Of a stretch of 64,000 bases of DNA, positions 46,249 to 55,893 are shown piece by piece. Numbering within the stretch: the stretch's first letter is position 1; every line of letters begins with the position of its first letter. The stretch is from Solibacter sp039934035 (GTDB lineage Bacteria > Acidobacteriota > Terriglobia > Bryobacterales > Bryobacteraceae), in the NCBI GenBank assembly GCA_039934035.1, contig JBDTMZ010000033.1, forward strand, positions 1-64,000. Reading direction: 5' to 3'. The notes under the pieces were generated by a model, which saw only the letters and a list, made by a program, of their open reading frames with translations, searched no databases and was not told the DNA's origin. Both the position numbers and the translations under genes were made by a program.

Positions 46249-49200
46249 ATGCTACGACACTGGATCCGACCGATTGGACTTCTGTTTTTCTCGGCCAGCC
46301 TTATGCCGGCCGCCTCTTCGGTCTTCCAAACTATTGATTCCACTACAAAGGGCAATTGGAAAGGCGTCTATGGCCAGGACGGATTTTCCATTGCAGGCGA
46401 TCTCACCAGCATACCGGCCTACGCCATCGTCAAGACCACCGGAGCCACTCCGTATACCTGGTGGCCGTCAAGCACCGATCCTCGCGCACTACAAAAAGGC
46501 GGTTCAGCTACAGATCGGATCGCATCCGCGTTCTATGCCAATACGACATTCACCTTCGACGTCGACTTCACGGACGGCCAAGTGCATCAACTGGCGCTCT
46601 ATTGCCTCGACCTGGACACCAATGCCAGGAGCCAGACGATTTCGATTCTGGATGCCGGCAGTAACACGGTTCTGGACACGCGCCTGATCTCGGGTTTCCA
46701 CGATGGCGTCTACGCTGTCTGGAACATCCAGGGTCACGTCTTGGTTCGAGTAACTCTGAACGCAGGCCTGAACCCAGTCGTTAGTGGAATCTTTTTCAAG
46801 ACACCCGGTGGGGGAACGCCGACCCCGACAGTCAGCCTTACTTCTCCGATTGCGGGGGCGACCGTCTCAGCAACGGCGACTGTTTCGGCGGTCGCGAGTG
46901 CAACTACGCCGGCGACCTTAGCATCGGTTCAGTTTCAATTGGACGGGTCCAATCTGGGCACTGCGGCCTCGGGTGCGAGTCCGTACTCGATCTCGTGGAA
47001 TACCTTGGCCGCCACTAACGGCAGCCACACCTTGAGGGCCATCGCGACAGACTCTCTGGGCCAGTCCACAACGTCTTCCGACTTGGCGGTCACCGTCTTC
47101 AATAGCGGCGGAACGGCGGCTCCAGGGGCGACTTTCGTCAAATCCGACACAGTGACGGTGGGCAACTGGAAGGGCGTGTTCGGGCAGGATGGCTACATCA
47201 TTCCAAACACTCCAAGCGATTCCAAGCTGATCCCCGCCTATGCGACCGTGGTAGCAACGGGCGCAACGTCGTACGTTTGGACGCCATCAAGTTCGGATCC
47301 GCGAGCCCTTCTCAAACCGGCTTCGACTACAGATCGGATCGCATCCGCGTTCTATACCAACAGCTCTTTCTCCTTCGACGTTAACCTGACGGACGGACAG
47401 GCGCATCAACTGGCTCTCTATTGCCTCGATCTGGAAACCAACGCCCGGGTAGAGACGATTACGATTCGGGACGCCGGCACCAACGCGATTCTGGATCAGC
47501 GTGCCGTGTCAGGCTTTCAGGGCGGCGTATACAAGGTCTGGATGGTTCAGGGGCACGTAATTGTTCAAGTCACGTACTCGGCGGGCCTGAATGCCGTGCT
47601 GAGCGGTTTATTCTTTGGCGGGGCGACGGCGAGCGGCGCACCTCCAACCGTGTCGATTACCAGTCCGGGGCAAGGCAACACAGTGCAGAGCTCCATTTCC
47701 GTAGTCGCGGCGGCGGCGGCGACGGGAGCAACGCTAACCTCGGTGAAATTCGTCGTGGATGGCACAACGCTGGCCACCGTGCCCGGCGCCGGGCCGACCT
47801 TCTCCACCACTTGGAACACGACTACCGCGGCCGACGGCAACCACAGCCTCACAGCGGTCGCCGTGGACTCGCTGAACCGGCAGACCACCTCGGCGCTAAT
47901 TCAGGTCACGGTGGCGAATGGAACTCCGCCGACCGTGTCCGTGACCGGTCCGGGGGCTGGGAGCACGGTGCAGGATACGATCACCATAGCGGCAATGGCG
48001 GGCGCCTCGGGTGCGACCCTGACTTCAGTGCAGTTCCTGGTGGATGGGGTGAATCTGGGCGCGCCGGTGCCCGGCGCCGGGCCGTCATTCTCGACGTCCT
48101 GGAATTCCACCTCGGCGTCGAATGGAAGCCACACGATTACCGCCATCGCGACAGATTCGCTGAACCGGCATTCGACTTCGGCCGGCATTGCCGTAACTGT
48201 GAACAACTCGGGGCCGCCGACAGTATCCATCAGCAGTCCGGCTGCGGGCGCCGCGCTGCAGAATTCGGTGAGCGTGACAGCGACCGCAACCTCCTCAGGC
48301 AGCACGATCAGTTCAGTGCAGATCAAACTGGACGGCTCGAACCTCGGGGCCGCGGTGACGGGCGCCGGGCCGACGTATTCGACATCCTGGAACACGACCG
48401 CTGCCTCGAACGGTAGCCACACCCTGACCGCGATCGCGACAGACGCCCTCAACCGGCAAACCACTTCGGCGGGCGTCACAATCACGGTCAACAACGTCAC
48501 TACGCCTGCTGTCTCCATCACCAGCCCCGCCGCTGGAGGCACAGTGCAGAACTCAGTTACCGTCTCGGCGAATGCCACGACGACCGGCGCCACGATGTCG
48601 TCCGTGCAATTCCAGCTGGACGGAAATAACCTGGGGTCCACGGTTCCCGGCGCCGGGCCGACGTATTCGACATCCTGGAACACGATCAGTGCCTCGAACG
48701 GTAGCCACACCCTAACCGCGATCGCGACAGACTCCCTCAACCGGCAAGCCACTTCGGCGGGCGTCACAATCACGGTCAACAACGTCACTCCGCCCGCTGT
48801 CTCCATCACAAGCCCCGTCGCTGGAGGCACAGTACAGAACTCAGTGATCCTCTCGGCGAACGCCACGGCGACCGGCGCCACGATGTCGTCGGTGCAATTC
48901 CAGTTGGACGGAAATAACCTGGGATCCCCGGTTCCCGGCGCCGGACCATTGTTTTCCAGCACTTGGGATTCGACCGCAACCCCGAACGGGCTCCATACCC
49001 TGACCGCAATCGCGACCGATTCACTTAACCGGCAAACTACTTCGGCCTCGATCCAGATCACAGTCTCCAACAGCGGCGGCGCCGTGACTCCCACGGCATC
49101 TTTCGTGAAGCTGGATACCACTACGCAAGGTAACTGGAAGGGTGTTTACGGGCAGGACGGAGCCATGATCGCAAACGACGCGAACCTGCCGCCCGCTTAC

Positions 49201-51246
49201 GCCACTACGATTTTCAGCGGATCCAACCCGTATACCTGGTTGAACACGACGTCGGACGTGCGGGCTCTCATCAAGGGGAACTCGACGGTCGACCGCATCG
49301 CGTCCGCCTTTTACTCGAGTAACACTTTTACGATCGACTTGAACCTGACCGATGGCGCAAGTCACCAGGTTGTGTTTTATTGTCTCGATTGGGACACGTC
49401 GAGTCGCAATCAGACAGTCACGATTTTGGACGCGCGGAACAACGCCGTCCTGGATACCCGGGGGGTAACCGCATTCCACGGCGGGTTGTACCTTGTCTAC
49501 AATTTGAGCGGCCACCTTCTGATCAAAGTCGCCAACACGAGTTCCCTAAACGGCGTGGTCAGCGGAATCTTCTTCCGAACGCTTGCCGGAGTCGCCCCGC
49601 CATCCGTTAGCATTACCAGCCCGACGGGATCGCCCACCATCTCCGGTCCCGTGAACATAACGGCGAACGCGGCTTCCGCACAAGGGATCGCCTCGGTGCA
49701 GTTCCAATTGGATGGCTCCAACCTGGGGCAGCCGGTCACCACTGCACCGTTCACACTCCAATGGGCGAGCCCGACTACCACCGACGGGACGCACACATTA
49801 AGGGCAATCGCTGCCGACCCGCTGGGTTTGAAGACGACCTCCTCGCCGGTTACGGTCACCGTTTCGAACGGCCCACCGCCAACGCCCAACATCGCTTTTG
49901 CCGGGCTCGACACCGCGACCTCGGGAAGCTGGGTAGGCACATACGGCCAGAATGGCTTCATTATTGCAAACGATATTACGAAACCGCCGTTCTATGCGAC
50001 GGTGAATTTCAACGGAGCCACCACCTGGACGTGGCACGCGGCCGATCCGACAACCGACCTTCCCGGGCTCCAGAAGAGCCCGACCAGCTCGGAGCGGATT
50101 GGTGCGGCGTTCATGCAGCCATTCAATGGAAACAGCTCTTCGAACCCGCCTCTACTTATCGACGTCAACTTCGTAGACAACCAAACTCATCAGTTCTCCA
50201 TGTATTTCGTGGACTGGCATCATCCAATCCGCACCCAGCTAATTGAGGCGTTGGATCCGAATTCGCTGGTAGTTCTGGATACCCGGACTATTTCCGCTTT
50301 CTATAACGGTATCTACCTAACTTGGAACGTGACCGGACGTATACGGTTTCGGATCACCGTGATAAGTTGGCCTGATTGGCCCTCGGCGACTGGCGCTCCG
50401 GACAGCGTCGTGGTCAGCGGGCTCTTTTTCAATGACGCACCAGTGACACCGCCGGTGCCGCCGCCGACGATTTCCATCACGGCTCCGACCACAAATCAAT
50501 CGGTTTCGGGGATTTTCACGGTCACGGCGAATGCCCAGTCGCAGGCCGCCATAGGCTCGGTGCAGTTTCAAGCGGACGGAGCGAATCTGGGACCGCCCCA
50601 AACAGGTCCAGGCCCAACGTACTCATATCAGTGGAACACCGCAGGCCTCGGCAATGGCCCGCATATTCTGACGGCGGTCGCTACGGATAGCCCGTATCGC
50701 CAGAGGACCACGGCCGCACCAGTGACGTTTCTGCTTAGCAATCCGCTGCCGAGCACCTCGGCGACCTTCGTGGGTACCGATGACACCACCAAGGGCTCCT
50801 GGAAGGGGGTCTATGGACAGCAGGGGTATGTTATCGCGAGCGACTCGACGAGCTTGCCTTCCTATGCGTCGTTAACTTTCTCCGGCACTTCGCAACTGGT
50901 CTGGTCGCTGACAACGGATCCACGGGCACTGCTACAGGCGAATTCGACGACCAGCCGGATTGCGTCCGTGTTCTATGCATCGCCGGGCTTCTCTCTCGAC
51001 CTGTACCTGAGCGATTCGCAGTCGCATCGATTAGCACTATATTTTCTTGACTGGGACGGAAGTGGACGCTCGCAGAGTGTAACGGTTCTCGACGCAAATA
51101 CACTACAGGTACTGGATACACGCTCCGTCGCGAGTTTCCAGTCGGGGAGATACCTGGTCTGGAACATTACGGGTCACGTCCTGATCCAAGTGAGCAAGAC
51201 GGCCGTTCCGAGCGCCGTCTTGAGTGGAGTATTTCTTGGTCAGTAG
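46249..51246 (+). CDS. Second giant secreted protein of W modules and Ig-like domains
   Basis: 1665 residues. Signal peptide (RPIGLLFFSASLMPAASS), then W-Ig, W-Ig5, W-Ig, W-Ig, W: five W modules (marker Trp codons at about 46357, 47167, 49135, 49930, 50800) and eight Ig-like domains. The WKG signature is WKGVYGQDG in modules 1 and 3, WKGVFGQDG in 2, WVGTYGQNG in 4 and WKGVYGQQG in 5. Module 4 is longer and has an extra segment (GNSSSNPPLLIDVNF). The Ig domains of module 2 are almost identical in DNA over 288-base units near 48.2-49.1 kb. The protein ends on a W module (AVLSGVFLGQ) without anchor. It directly precedes the exopolysaccharide operon. Confidence 0.88.
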   Translation: MLRHWIRPIGLLFFSASLMPAASSVFQTIDSTTKGNWKGVYGQDGFSIAGDLTSIPAYAIVKTTGATPYTWWPSSTDPRALQKGGSATDRIASAFYANTTFTFDVDFTDGQVHQLALYCLDLDTNARSQTISILDAGSNTVLDTRLISGFHDGVYAVWNIQGHVLVRVTLNAGLNPVVSGIFFKTPGGGTPTPTVSLTSPIAGATVSATATVSAVASATTPATLASVQFQLDGSNLGTAASGASPYSISWNTLAATNGSHTLRAIATDSLGQSTTSSDLAVTVFNSGGTAAPGATFVKSDTVTVGNWKGVFGQDGYIIPNTPSDSKLIPAYATVVATGATSYVWTPSSSDPRALLKPASTTDRIASAFYTNSSFSFDVNLTDGQAHQLALYCLDLETNARVETITIRDAGTNAILDQRAVSGFQGGVYKVWMVQGHVIVQVTYSAGLNAVLSGLFFGGATASGAPPTVSITSPGQGNTVQSSISVVAAAAATGATLTSVKFVVDGTTLATVPGAGPTFSTTWNTTTAADGNHSLTAVAVDSLNRQTTSALIQVTVANGTPPTVSVTGPGAGSTVQDTITIAAMAGASGATLTSVQFLVDGVNLGAPVPGAGPSFSTSWNSTSASNGSHTITAIATDSLNRHSTSAGIAVTVNNSGPPTVSISSPAAGAALQNSVSVTATATSSGSTISSVQIKLDGSNLGAAVTGAGPTYSTSWNTTAASNGSHTLTAIATDALNRQTTSAGVTITVNNVTTPAVSITSPAAGGTVQNSVTVSANATTTGATMSSVQFQLDGNNLGSTVPGAGPTYSTSWNTISASNGSHTLTAIATDSLNRQATSAGVTITVNNVTPPAVSITSPVAGGTVQNSVILSANATATGATMSSVQFQLDGNNLGSPVPGAGPLFSSTWDSTATPNGLHTLTAIATDSLNRQTTSASIQITVSNSGGAVTPTASFVKLDTTTQGNWKGVYGQDGAMIANDANLPPAYATTIFSGSNPYTWLNTTSDVRALIKGNSTVDRIASAFYSSNTFTIDLNLTDGASHQVVFYCLDWDTSSRNQTVTILDARNNAVLDTRGVTAFHGGLYLVYNLSGHLLIKVANTSSLNGVVSGIFFRTLAGVAPPSVSITSPTGSPTISGPVNITANAASAQGIASVQFQLDGSNLGQPVTTAPFTLQWASPTTTDGTHTLRAIAADPLGLKTTSSPVTVTVSNGPPPTPNIAFAGLDTATSGSWVGTYGQNGFIIANDITKPPFYATVNFNGATTWTWHAADPTTDLPGLQKSPTSSERIGAAFMQPFNGNSSSNPPLLIDVNFVDNQTHQFSMYFVDWHHPIRTQLIEALDPNSLVVLDTRTISAFYNGIYLTWNVTGRIRFRITVISWPDWPSATGAPDSVVVSGLFFNDAPVTPPVPPPTISITAPTTNQSVSGIFTVTANAQSQAAIGSVQFQADGANLGPPQTGPGPTYSYQWNTAGLGNGPHILTAVATDSPYRQRTTAAPVTFLLSNPLPSTSATFVGTDDTTKGSWKGVYGQQGYVIASDSTSLPSYASLTFSGTSQLVWSLTTDPRALLQANSTTSRIASVFYASPGFSLDLYLSDSQSHRLALYFLDWDGSGRSQSVTVLDANTLQVLDTRSVASFQSGRYLVWNITGHVLIQVSKTAVPSAVLSGVFLGQ
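48220..49075 (+). repeat. Tandem 288-base Ig-domain repeats
   Basis: The start GCTGTCTCCATCAC recurs at 48508 and 48796 (96 codons apart), and the two units differ by few bases. The unit before (from about 48220) is a little more diverged. This is in-frame amplification of single Ig-like domains. Confidence 0.85.
51195..51222 (+). other. Inverted repeat at the 3' end of the second giant gene
   Basis: CAAGACGGC and GCCGTCTTG separated by 10 bases, inside the last coding 50 bases. It may be part of a terminator reaching into the gene or only protein-coding coincidence; no T tract follows. Confidence 0.3.
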
Positions 51247-51432
51247 CACTATTGATATTGATGTGGTCGGTTTGACAATTCAATTGTGTAACTCTTGTGA
51301 CGTGCGTTTGGTGCTTACGATCGTACCAGGACGGTACCAGCCTCCCAGTAGAGCGAAGTAGCCTTGACTTGGGCTGGTCTCGGCCCAATAATAAGTAGGA
51401 TCAGCGTAAGAAAAAAAGGTCATGGAATTAGT

Positions 51433-51442
51433 TCACATGTGA
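51433..51442. promoter_or_regulatory. Palindrome TCACATGTGA upstream of the exopolysaccharide operon
   Basis: Perfect 10-base palindrome 84 bases before the NusG-like gene, in a 280-base gap (51247-51526) without other clear features. Candidate operator for the whole operon. Confidence 0.35.
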
Positions 51443-51526
51443 CTTTTCTGGCAGTCGCTTGCCCGATTTCGTTTCGTGGAATGGCAAGAAGCCGCAGACG
51501 TACAGATACTCACCGAGGGGAATGGA

Positions 51527-52096
51527 ATGATGGCGCCGGGGCCCGGATCGAGCGTAGGAAGACAGTCTGACAGTCATCTCTGGTTCGCCCTTAAGACCAG
51601 GGTCGGAGATGAGCAGTCCGTGAATGACTTACTGTCGTTCAAGGGGTTCGAGGCGTTCCTGCCTCTTTATCAACTCCGCAAGAAATGGTCTGATCGCTAT
51701 AAAACGGTCAACCTGCCCTACTTTCCCGGTTACGTTTTTTGCTCATTCGATCCGCGTTTTCGACTTCCGGTATTGACAACTCCCGGCGTGCAGTTCGTGG
51801 TGGGATACGGCAAGCAACTGGTATCAATTGAGGATCGAGAGATAGATGCTATCCGCAAGGTCGTTAGTTCAGGAGTACCGGCGACGACGTGCACTTTCCT
51901 GAGTGTAGGCGAGAAGGTCAGGATCACCGAAGGCTCCCTTTGCGGTGCGGAGGGACTATTGGTGCGGCTGAAGAGTTCCTGGAGAGTAGTGTTGTCGGTA
52001 ACTCTGTTGCAGCGCTCGATTTACGTTGAAGTCGACCAATCGGCTGTCGAACTGATCGCCCAGCAGCCACTTCGTCAGTTGCGGGCGGCGGGTTGA
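51527..52096 (+). CDS. NusG/RfaH-like (UpxY-type) antiterminator of the exopolysaccharide operon
   Basis: 189 residues from ATG 51527, with GAGGGG seven bases upstream. The frame is open from GTG 51476, but that extension has no family content. The NusG N-terminal domain runs about 15-105 (WFALKTRVGDEQSVNDLLSF, FPGYVFCSFD, GVQFVVGYG). A KOW region follows (about 125-180: VGEKVRITEGSLCGAEGLLV). Specialised NusG paralogues at the head of long surface-polysaccharide operons reduce termination inside the operon. That role fits here, since it is the first of at least ten co-directional genes with small gaps. Confidence 0.88.
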   Translation: MMAPGPGSSVGRQSDSHLWFALKTRVGDEQSVNDLLSFKGFEAFLPLYQLRKKWSDRYKTVNLPYFPGYVFCSFDPRFRLPVLTTPGVQFVVGYGKQLVSIEDREIDAIRKVVSSGVPATTCTFLSVGEKVRITEGSLCGAEGLLVRLKSSWRVVLSVTLLQRSIYVEVDQSAVELIAQQPLRQLRAAG

Positions 52097-52113
52097 GGGA
52101 ACAGGGGAAGATG

Positions 52114-52710
52114 ATGAGTTTCAATGGATTGACGCGGTGTATTGCAGCCATCTGTGTGCTCACAATTGCGCCGGGCGGCTCCGCTCAGGGGATCAAGCCT
52201 CTGAAACTTATCACCCTTGAGGGCGAGGGCGGATTCAATGACGTCAGGCTCGGAACTGCACATGATCTCGTAGTCGAAGTGAGGGACGACGCGAATCAAC
52301 TCGTTGGCGACGCGAAGGTCGTATTCTCGGCGCCGTCCACCGGCGCGAGCGTGACCTTTGCGGATGGGAGCAAGACATACATTGCGACCACCGATGGACA
52401 AGGCAGAGCATCAGTGCGCGGGCTGAAGCCCACTCCCATAGAAGGGCGTTTTGCAATTCAGGTGACCGCGTCATCGGCCGGGCATGTGGGCAGGGGAACG
52501 ATTAACCTAAGCAACAGCTTGGCTGGTGGTAAGGCGGTAGTAAAGACAAAAAGTGGCGGAAACGTGAAATGGGTGGCTTTAGCTATTGTCGCGGGCGGGC
52601 TGGCTGCCGGCTTAACCGTCGGACTGGGCGGCTCGAGTTCAACGGTGGTCGCGGCGCCGACTCCCACGTTCTTGACCATAGGCAGTGTGTCGGTCGGAGG
52701 TCCCCGCTGA
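52114..52710 (+). CDS. Exported single-Ig-domain protein with C-terminal membrane segment
   Basis: About 198 residues. Signal peptide (RCIAAICVLTIAPGGSAQG), then an invasin/Big-1-like Ig domain (about 35-135: DLVVEVRDDANQLVGDAKVV, TTDGQGRASVRGLKPTPIEG). A Gly/Ala-rich hydrophobic segment follows (about 155-180: WVALAIVAGGLAAGLTVGLG). The start is the second of two adjacent ATGs after AGGGGAAG; the frame overlaps the end of the NusG-like gene if the longest start is used. Its place between the antiterminator and the export genes suggests it is a structural part of the secreted matrix or its export machine. I do not recognise a named family. Confidence 0.7.
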   Translation: MSFNGLTRCIAAICVLTIAPGGSAQGIKPLKLITLEGEGGFNDVRLGTAHDLVVEVRDDANQLVGDAKVVFSAPSTGASVTFADGSKTYIATTDGQGRASVRGLKPTPIEGRFAIQVTASSAGHVGRGTINLSNSLAGGKAVVKTKSGGNVKWVALAIVAGGLAAGLTVGLGGSSSTVVAAPTPTFLTIGSVSVGGPR

Positions 52711-52763
52711 CACCTTGTCGTGGCGTCCTCCGCCAGGGATCAGCAGGGAGAAATCAAAATCAA

Positions 52764-54905
52764 ATGAAGGGCTGCGGAAAGGTTGCCAGGGTATTGGTTA
52801 TGTTGTTTGGGCTCGCTACCCTGGCCAAAGCGGAGATTGTGTTCTCGTACCGGAATGCTGCTGGGCAGCCTCCAACGTCGATTGCCAGTCTGGGACAAAT
52901 CAGCACTGCGCCTACCCCAGTCGGTTCGAGCAGCACGATCACACTCATCGCTCAGAATGCGGGTGTAGGCACGGTGACGCTGATGACCGTCGCTATAGCG
53001 GGCAGCGGATTCAACGTTCCTGCGACGCAGCCGGTTGACATTCCACCGAACAGTTCTTTCGCGTTGTTAGTCGGATTCACACCGACGAGCGGCGCGCCGG
53101 TATCGGGGAGTGTGACCCTCGCCTTCAGGGATTCCGACTCCCGGGCAGTTTCATACACTTTCCTACTGAATGGAATCGGCCTTGCTCCATTGCTGGTGAC
53201 CAGTTACATCCTGGCTCCGAATGGCAACCAGACTGTAGTCAAGAACAACGACACAATTACGTTTCCAGCGACTCTCGTCGGCTCACCAGCCAACGCCACC
53301 TTCGTCATCAGCAACCAGGGAAACGGTCCCGCGCAGATCGTTTCAATCACGCTGAGCGGCGCGGCGTTTCGTACGACAAACCTCGCCTTGCTGCCGGCAA
53401 CCCTGACCCCGAGCGCGACCTTTACCTTTGGAATCAACTTTACTCCCGCTGCGAGAGGCGATGCTCCGGGAAGTCTGCAGATACAGTTTGCTGACAGTAC
53501 CACCGTAAGTATCAGGCTCGACGGCCGGGGAATAGCGCCGCTGTTGAGCTACGAATACGTGACTGGGGCGGAAACCCGGCCGATCAGCCCGGGCGGAACC
53601 ATTCAGATGGCCGACACCAACATAGGGTCGGTCGCAACGGTAAAGATCCAAGTGAGAAACAGTGGCGACGCGCCCACTACCACGAGCGTGATATCGGTTA
53701 CCGGAACCTCGTTTGCGGTGAGCGACCTGCCGACTTTGCCGGAGGTTTTGTCGCCGGGCGGGTCTTACGCGTTCACGGTGTCGTTTTCGCCGAAGGCAGT
53801 CGGTCCCGCCACGGCTACGCTGTCAATCGATGCCGTCCGGATAACGATTGCCGGCACTGGTAGCGGAGCGCAATTCACATTCGCCAGCCAGGCGGGCTCC
53901 GGCCTGACTCCGGTTGCGGATGGTGGTACGGTGGTTTTCGCCAACACTCAGTTGGGGTTGAAGACCTCGGTCGTGATGGTGATAACCAATGCCGGAAACC
54001 TGTCGGGGGACGTGAACGGGATCAGCGTAACTGGCAACGGCTTTACGATTCCAACTTTGCCTGCGCTCCCAGCCGTGGTGAAAGCGGGTGATTCGTTGCA
54101 GTTTACCGTGGTGTTCGCTCCCAATGTCGTAGCTCCAGTCGCCGGCTTGCTGTCGATTAATAACACCAATATCGCGCTCCGCGGAATCGGCGACGCGCCG
54201 CCTGCGCTGAGTCCCGTCACTTTTGCTGGTCTCGCGGCGACAGTCCTGCCCTTACAGCAGCCTGCAGTCGGCTTGTCGCTGGATACGCCGTACCCGTATG
54301 ACCTTAATGGCCAACTCACGCTGAGCGTTTCCTCGGACTCGTTCGTCATCGATCCCAGCGTGCAATTCGCGACCGGTGGCCGGACGGTAGCATTTCGAAT
54401 TCCGGCGAACACCCGCACCGCCGTGTTCGGAAGCAATAACGCGCAGCAGGTTCAGTTTCAGACCGGTTCGATAGCGGGAACAATCACAGTAGCCGCGAGC
54501 TTTGCAATCGGCACGGCCGATGTCACTCCCGCCGTGCCTCCGAGCAGTGCCGTGATCGTGATGCCGGCTCCGCCGCAGATCACCAATCTGACCCTGGGGA
54601 CCGTAAGTCCGAACACGTTGGAATTGTTAATGACGGGATACTCCACGAATCGATCCGTATCGCAATTGAATCTCCAGGTCACACCTGCCGGTACCGGCTC
54701 TCTTCAGACGACCGTCCTTACGGTGAACGTAACGGCCGCGTTTAGTAGCTGGTACCAAAGCGCATCCGGAATCGCATTTGGCAGCCAGTTCATGGCGTCA
54801 ATTCCCATCATCGTTTCCGGCCCAATCAGTGCGGTTCGCTCGATTTCTGTGACGGCCCAGAATTCTGTGGGGACATCCAACACCGGCACCGTAACGGTGC
54901 AATAG
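52764..54905 (+). CDS. Exported choice-of-anchor-D/ASPM-SPD-2-Hydin-like repeat protein
   Basis: 713 residues from ATG 52764, preceded by GGGAG and opening a signal peptide (ARVLVMLFGLATLAKAEIV). It contains about five Ig-like repeats of ~110 residues with the hallmark of this group: TAPTPVGSSSTITLIAQNAG, ANATFVISNQGNGPAQIVSI, VATVKIQVRNSGDAPTTTSV, SVVMVITNAGNLSGDVNGI. The C-terminal third is a different beta-rich region with a FN3-like end (SAVRSISVTAQNSVGTSN). No anchor or catalytic site is visible. Such a protein encoded inside an exopolysaccharide export operon is uncommon; a matrix-structural role is inference. Confidence 0.8.
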   Translation: MKGCGKVARVLVMLFGLATLAKAEIVFSYRNAAGQPPTSIASLGQISTAPTPVGSSSTITLIAQNAGVGTVTLMTVAIAGSGFNVPATQPVDIPPNSSFALLVGFTPTSGAPVSGSVTLAFRDSDSRAVSYTFLLNGIGLAPLLVTSYILAPNGNQTVVKNNDTITFPATLVGSPANATFVISNQGNGPAQIVSITLSGAAFRTTNLALLPATLTPSATFTFGINFTPAARGDAPGSLQIQFADSTTVSIRLDGRGIAPLLSYEYVTGAETRPISPGGTIQMADTNIGSVATVKIQVRNSGDAPTTTSVISVTGTSFAVSDLPTLPEVLSPGGSYAFTVSFSPKAVGPATATLSIDAVRITIAGTGSGAQFTFASQAGSGLTPVADGGTVVFANTQLGLKTSVVMVITNAGNLSGDVNGISVTGNGFTIPTLPALPAVVKAGDSLQFTVVFAPNVVAPVAGLLSINNTNIALRGIGDAPPALSPVTFAGLAATVLPLQQPAVGLSLDTPYPYDLNGQLTLSVSSDSFVIDPSVQFATGGRTVAFRIPANTRTAVFGSNNAQQVQFQTGSIAGTITVAASFAIGTADVTPAVPPSSAVIVMPAPPQITNLTLGTVSPNTLELLMTGYSTNRSVSQLNLQVTPAGTGSLQTTVLTVNVTAAFSSWYQSASGIAFGSQFMASIPIIVSGPISAVRSISVTAQNSVGTSNTGTVTVQ

Positions 54906-54915
54906 AGCTGAGAAT

Positions 54916-55872
54916 ATGAAAGCGACACTACAAGTCGCGGTAACGGCGATCGCGGTTTTACTAGCGCCGTACTGTGTTGCGCCAGGGGCGCAACAGCATC
55001 GCGATCCGGGAACCCTTATCGGACCAGACGATACGATCACCCTTGTCGCGCTCAATCTCGACGAGATCAGCAAGCCGTTCCGAGTGGGCTCGTCTGGAGA
55101 GTTGAGCCTTCCCTTGGTGGGCCGGGTGATGGCGGCGGGCAAAACCGTAGAGGCCCTTGAAGCTGAGATTAGCGAGCGATTGAAGCAGTTTGTCCGGGAA
55201 CCTCAGGTAACGGTGTACGTTTCGGAGTATCGCAGCCAGCCGGTTACGGTATCGGGCGCCGTCGCAAAGCCAGGGATTTTGCAGCTTCAGGGTTCGACCC
55301 CGCTGTATTCGATCATTGTCCAGGCGGGCGGGCCCAAGGATGCCGGCCCGACCGTGACGCTGACTCGAGACCAGCGGTATGGTCCGATTCCATTTCCAGA
55401 AGCCTCGACGACCGCGGATGGGAATTACAGCGTAGCAGAGTTGGCGTTGGATGAGGCGATTCGAGGCGACAGTGAGGCGGGCACGCTGTTGTTGAAGCCG
55501 AACGACCTGGTGACAGTTTCACCGCAAAGGCCCCCAAGGCTTGTGTATATCACGGGAGAAGTGAACAAGCCGGGAGCAATCGAGCTCGTTCACCGTTCGG
55601 AAGTCTCGATGACCCAGCTTCTATCCATGGCGGGCGGGTTCAGCCGCATTGCGCGTCCCAGCAAAACCGTGATCCGACACATCGGCGAGTCCGGGGCTGA
55701 AACCGCCTTTCAACTGATTGACCTCAAGAAGGTCTTGGATGGCAAAGCCAAAGACTTGTTTTTAACCGACGGAGATATTGTGGTGGTGCCCTCAAATCAG
55801 CTTGCCAGTTATTTCTCTGCGATGTCCTCAGTCGCGATTAGCTCGAGCGCAATGATCCTCGGACGATTGTAG
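54916..55872 (+). CDS. Polysaccharide export outer-membrane protein (Wza-like)
   Basis: 318 residues with a signal peptide (VTAIAVLLAPYCVAPGAQQ). The poly-export domain spans about 33-112 (GPDDTITLVALNLDEISKPF, GELSLPLVGRV), followed by SLBB domains around 115-205 (VTVSGAVAKPGILQL) and 208-300 (VYITGEVNKPGAIEL). It should form the outer-membrane channel for the polymer. It is encoded 10 bases after the preceding gene and 21 before the Wzc-like kinase. There is no clear lipobox, so it may not be a lipoprotein as Wza is. Confidence 0.9.
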   Translation: MKATLQVAVTAIAVLLAPYCVAPGAQQHRDPGTLIGPDDTITLVALNLDEISKPFRVGSSGELSLPLVGRVMAAGKTVEALEAEISERLKQFVREPQVTVYVSEYRSQPVTVSGAVAKPGILQLQGSTPLYSIIVQAGGPKDAGPTVTLTRDQRYGPIPFPEASTTADGNYSVAELALDEAIRGDSEAGTLLLKPNDLVTVSPQRPPRLVYITGEVNKPGAIELVHRSEVSMTQLLSMAGGFSRIARPSKTVIRHIGESGAETAFQLIDLKKVLDGKAKDLFLTDGDIVVVPSNQLASYFSAMSSVAISSSAMILGRL

Positions 55873-55893
55873 GAAGGCATAGAAGGTTCACTC

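Noticed and set aside
46208..46687. 159-codon frame overlapping the start of the second giant gene
   Set aside because: Alternate frame of the giant gene's signal peptide and first module; no independent evidence.
51370..51400. GG-N10-GC upstream of the NusG-like gene
   Set aside because: Only the GG and GC match; the flanking consensus bases (CAC, TT) are absent, so it is expected by chance in GC-rich DNA.
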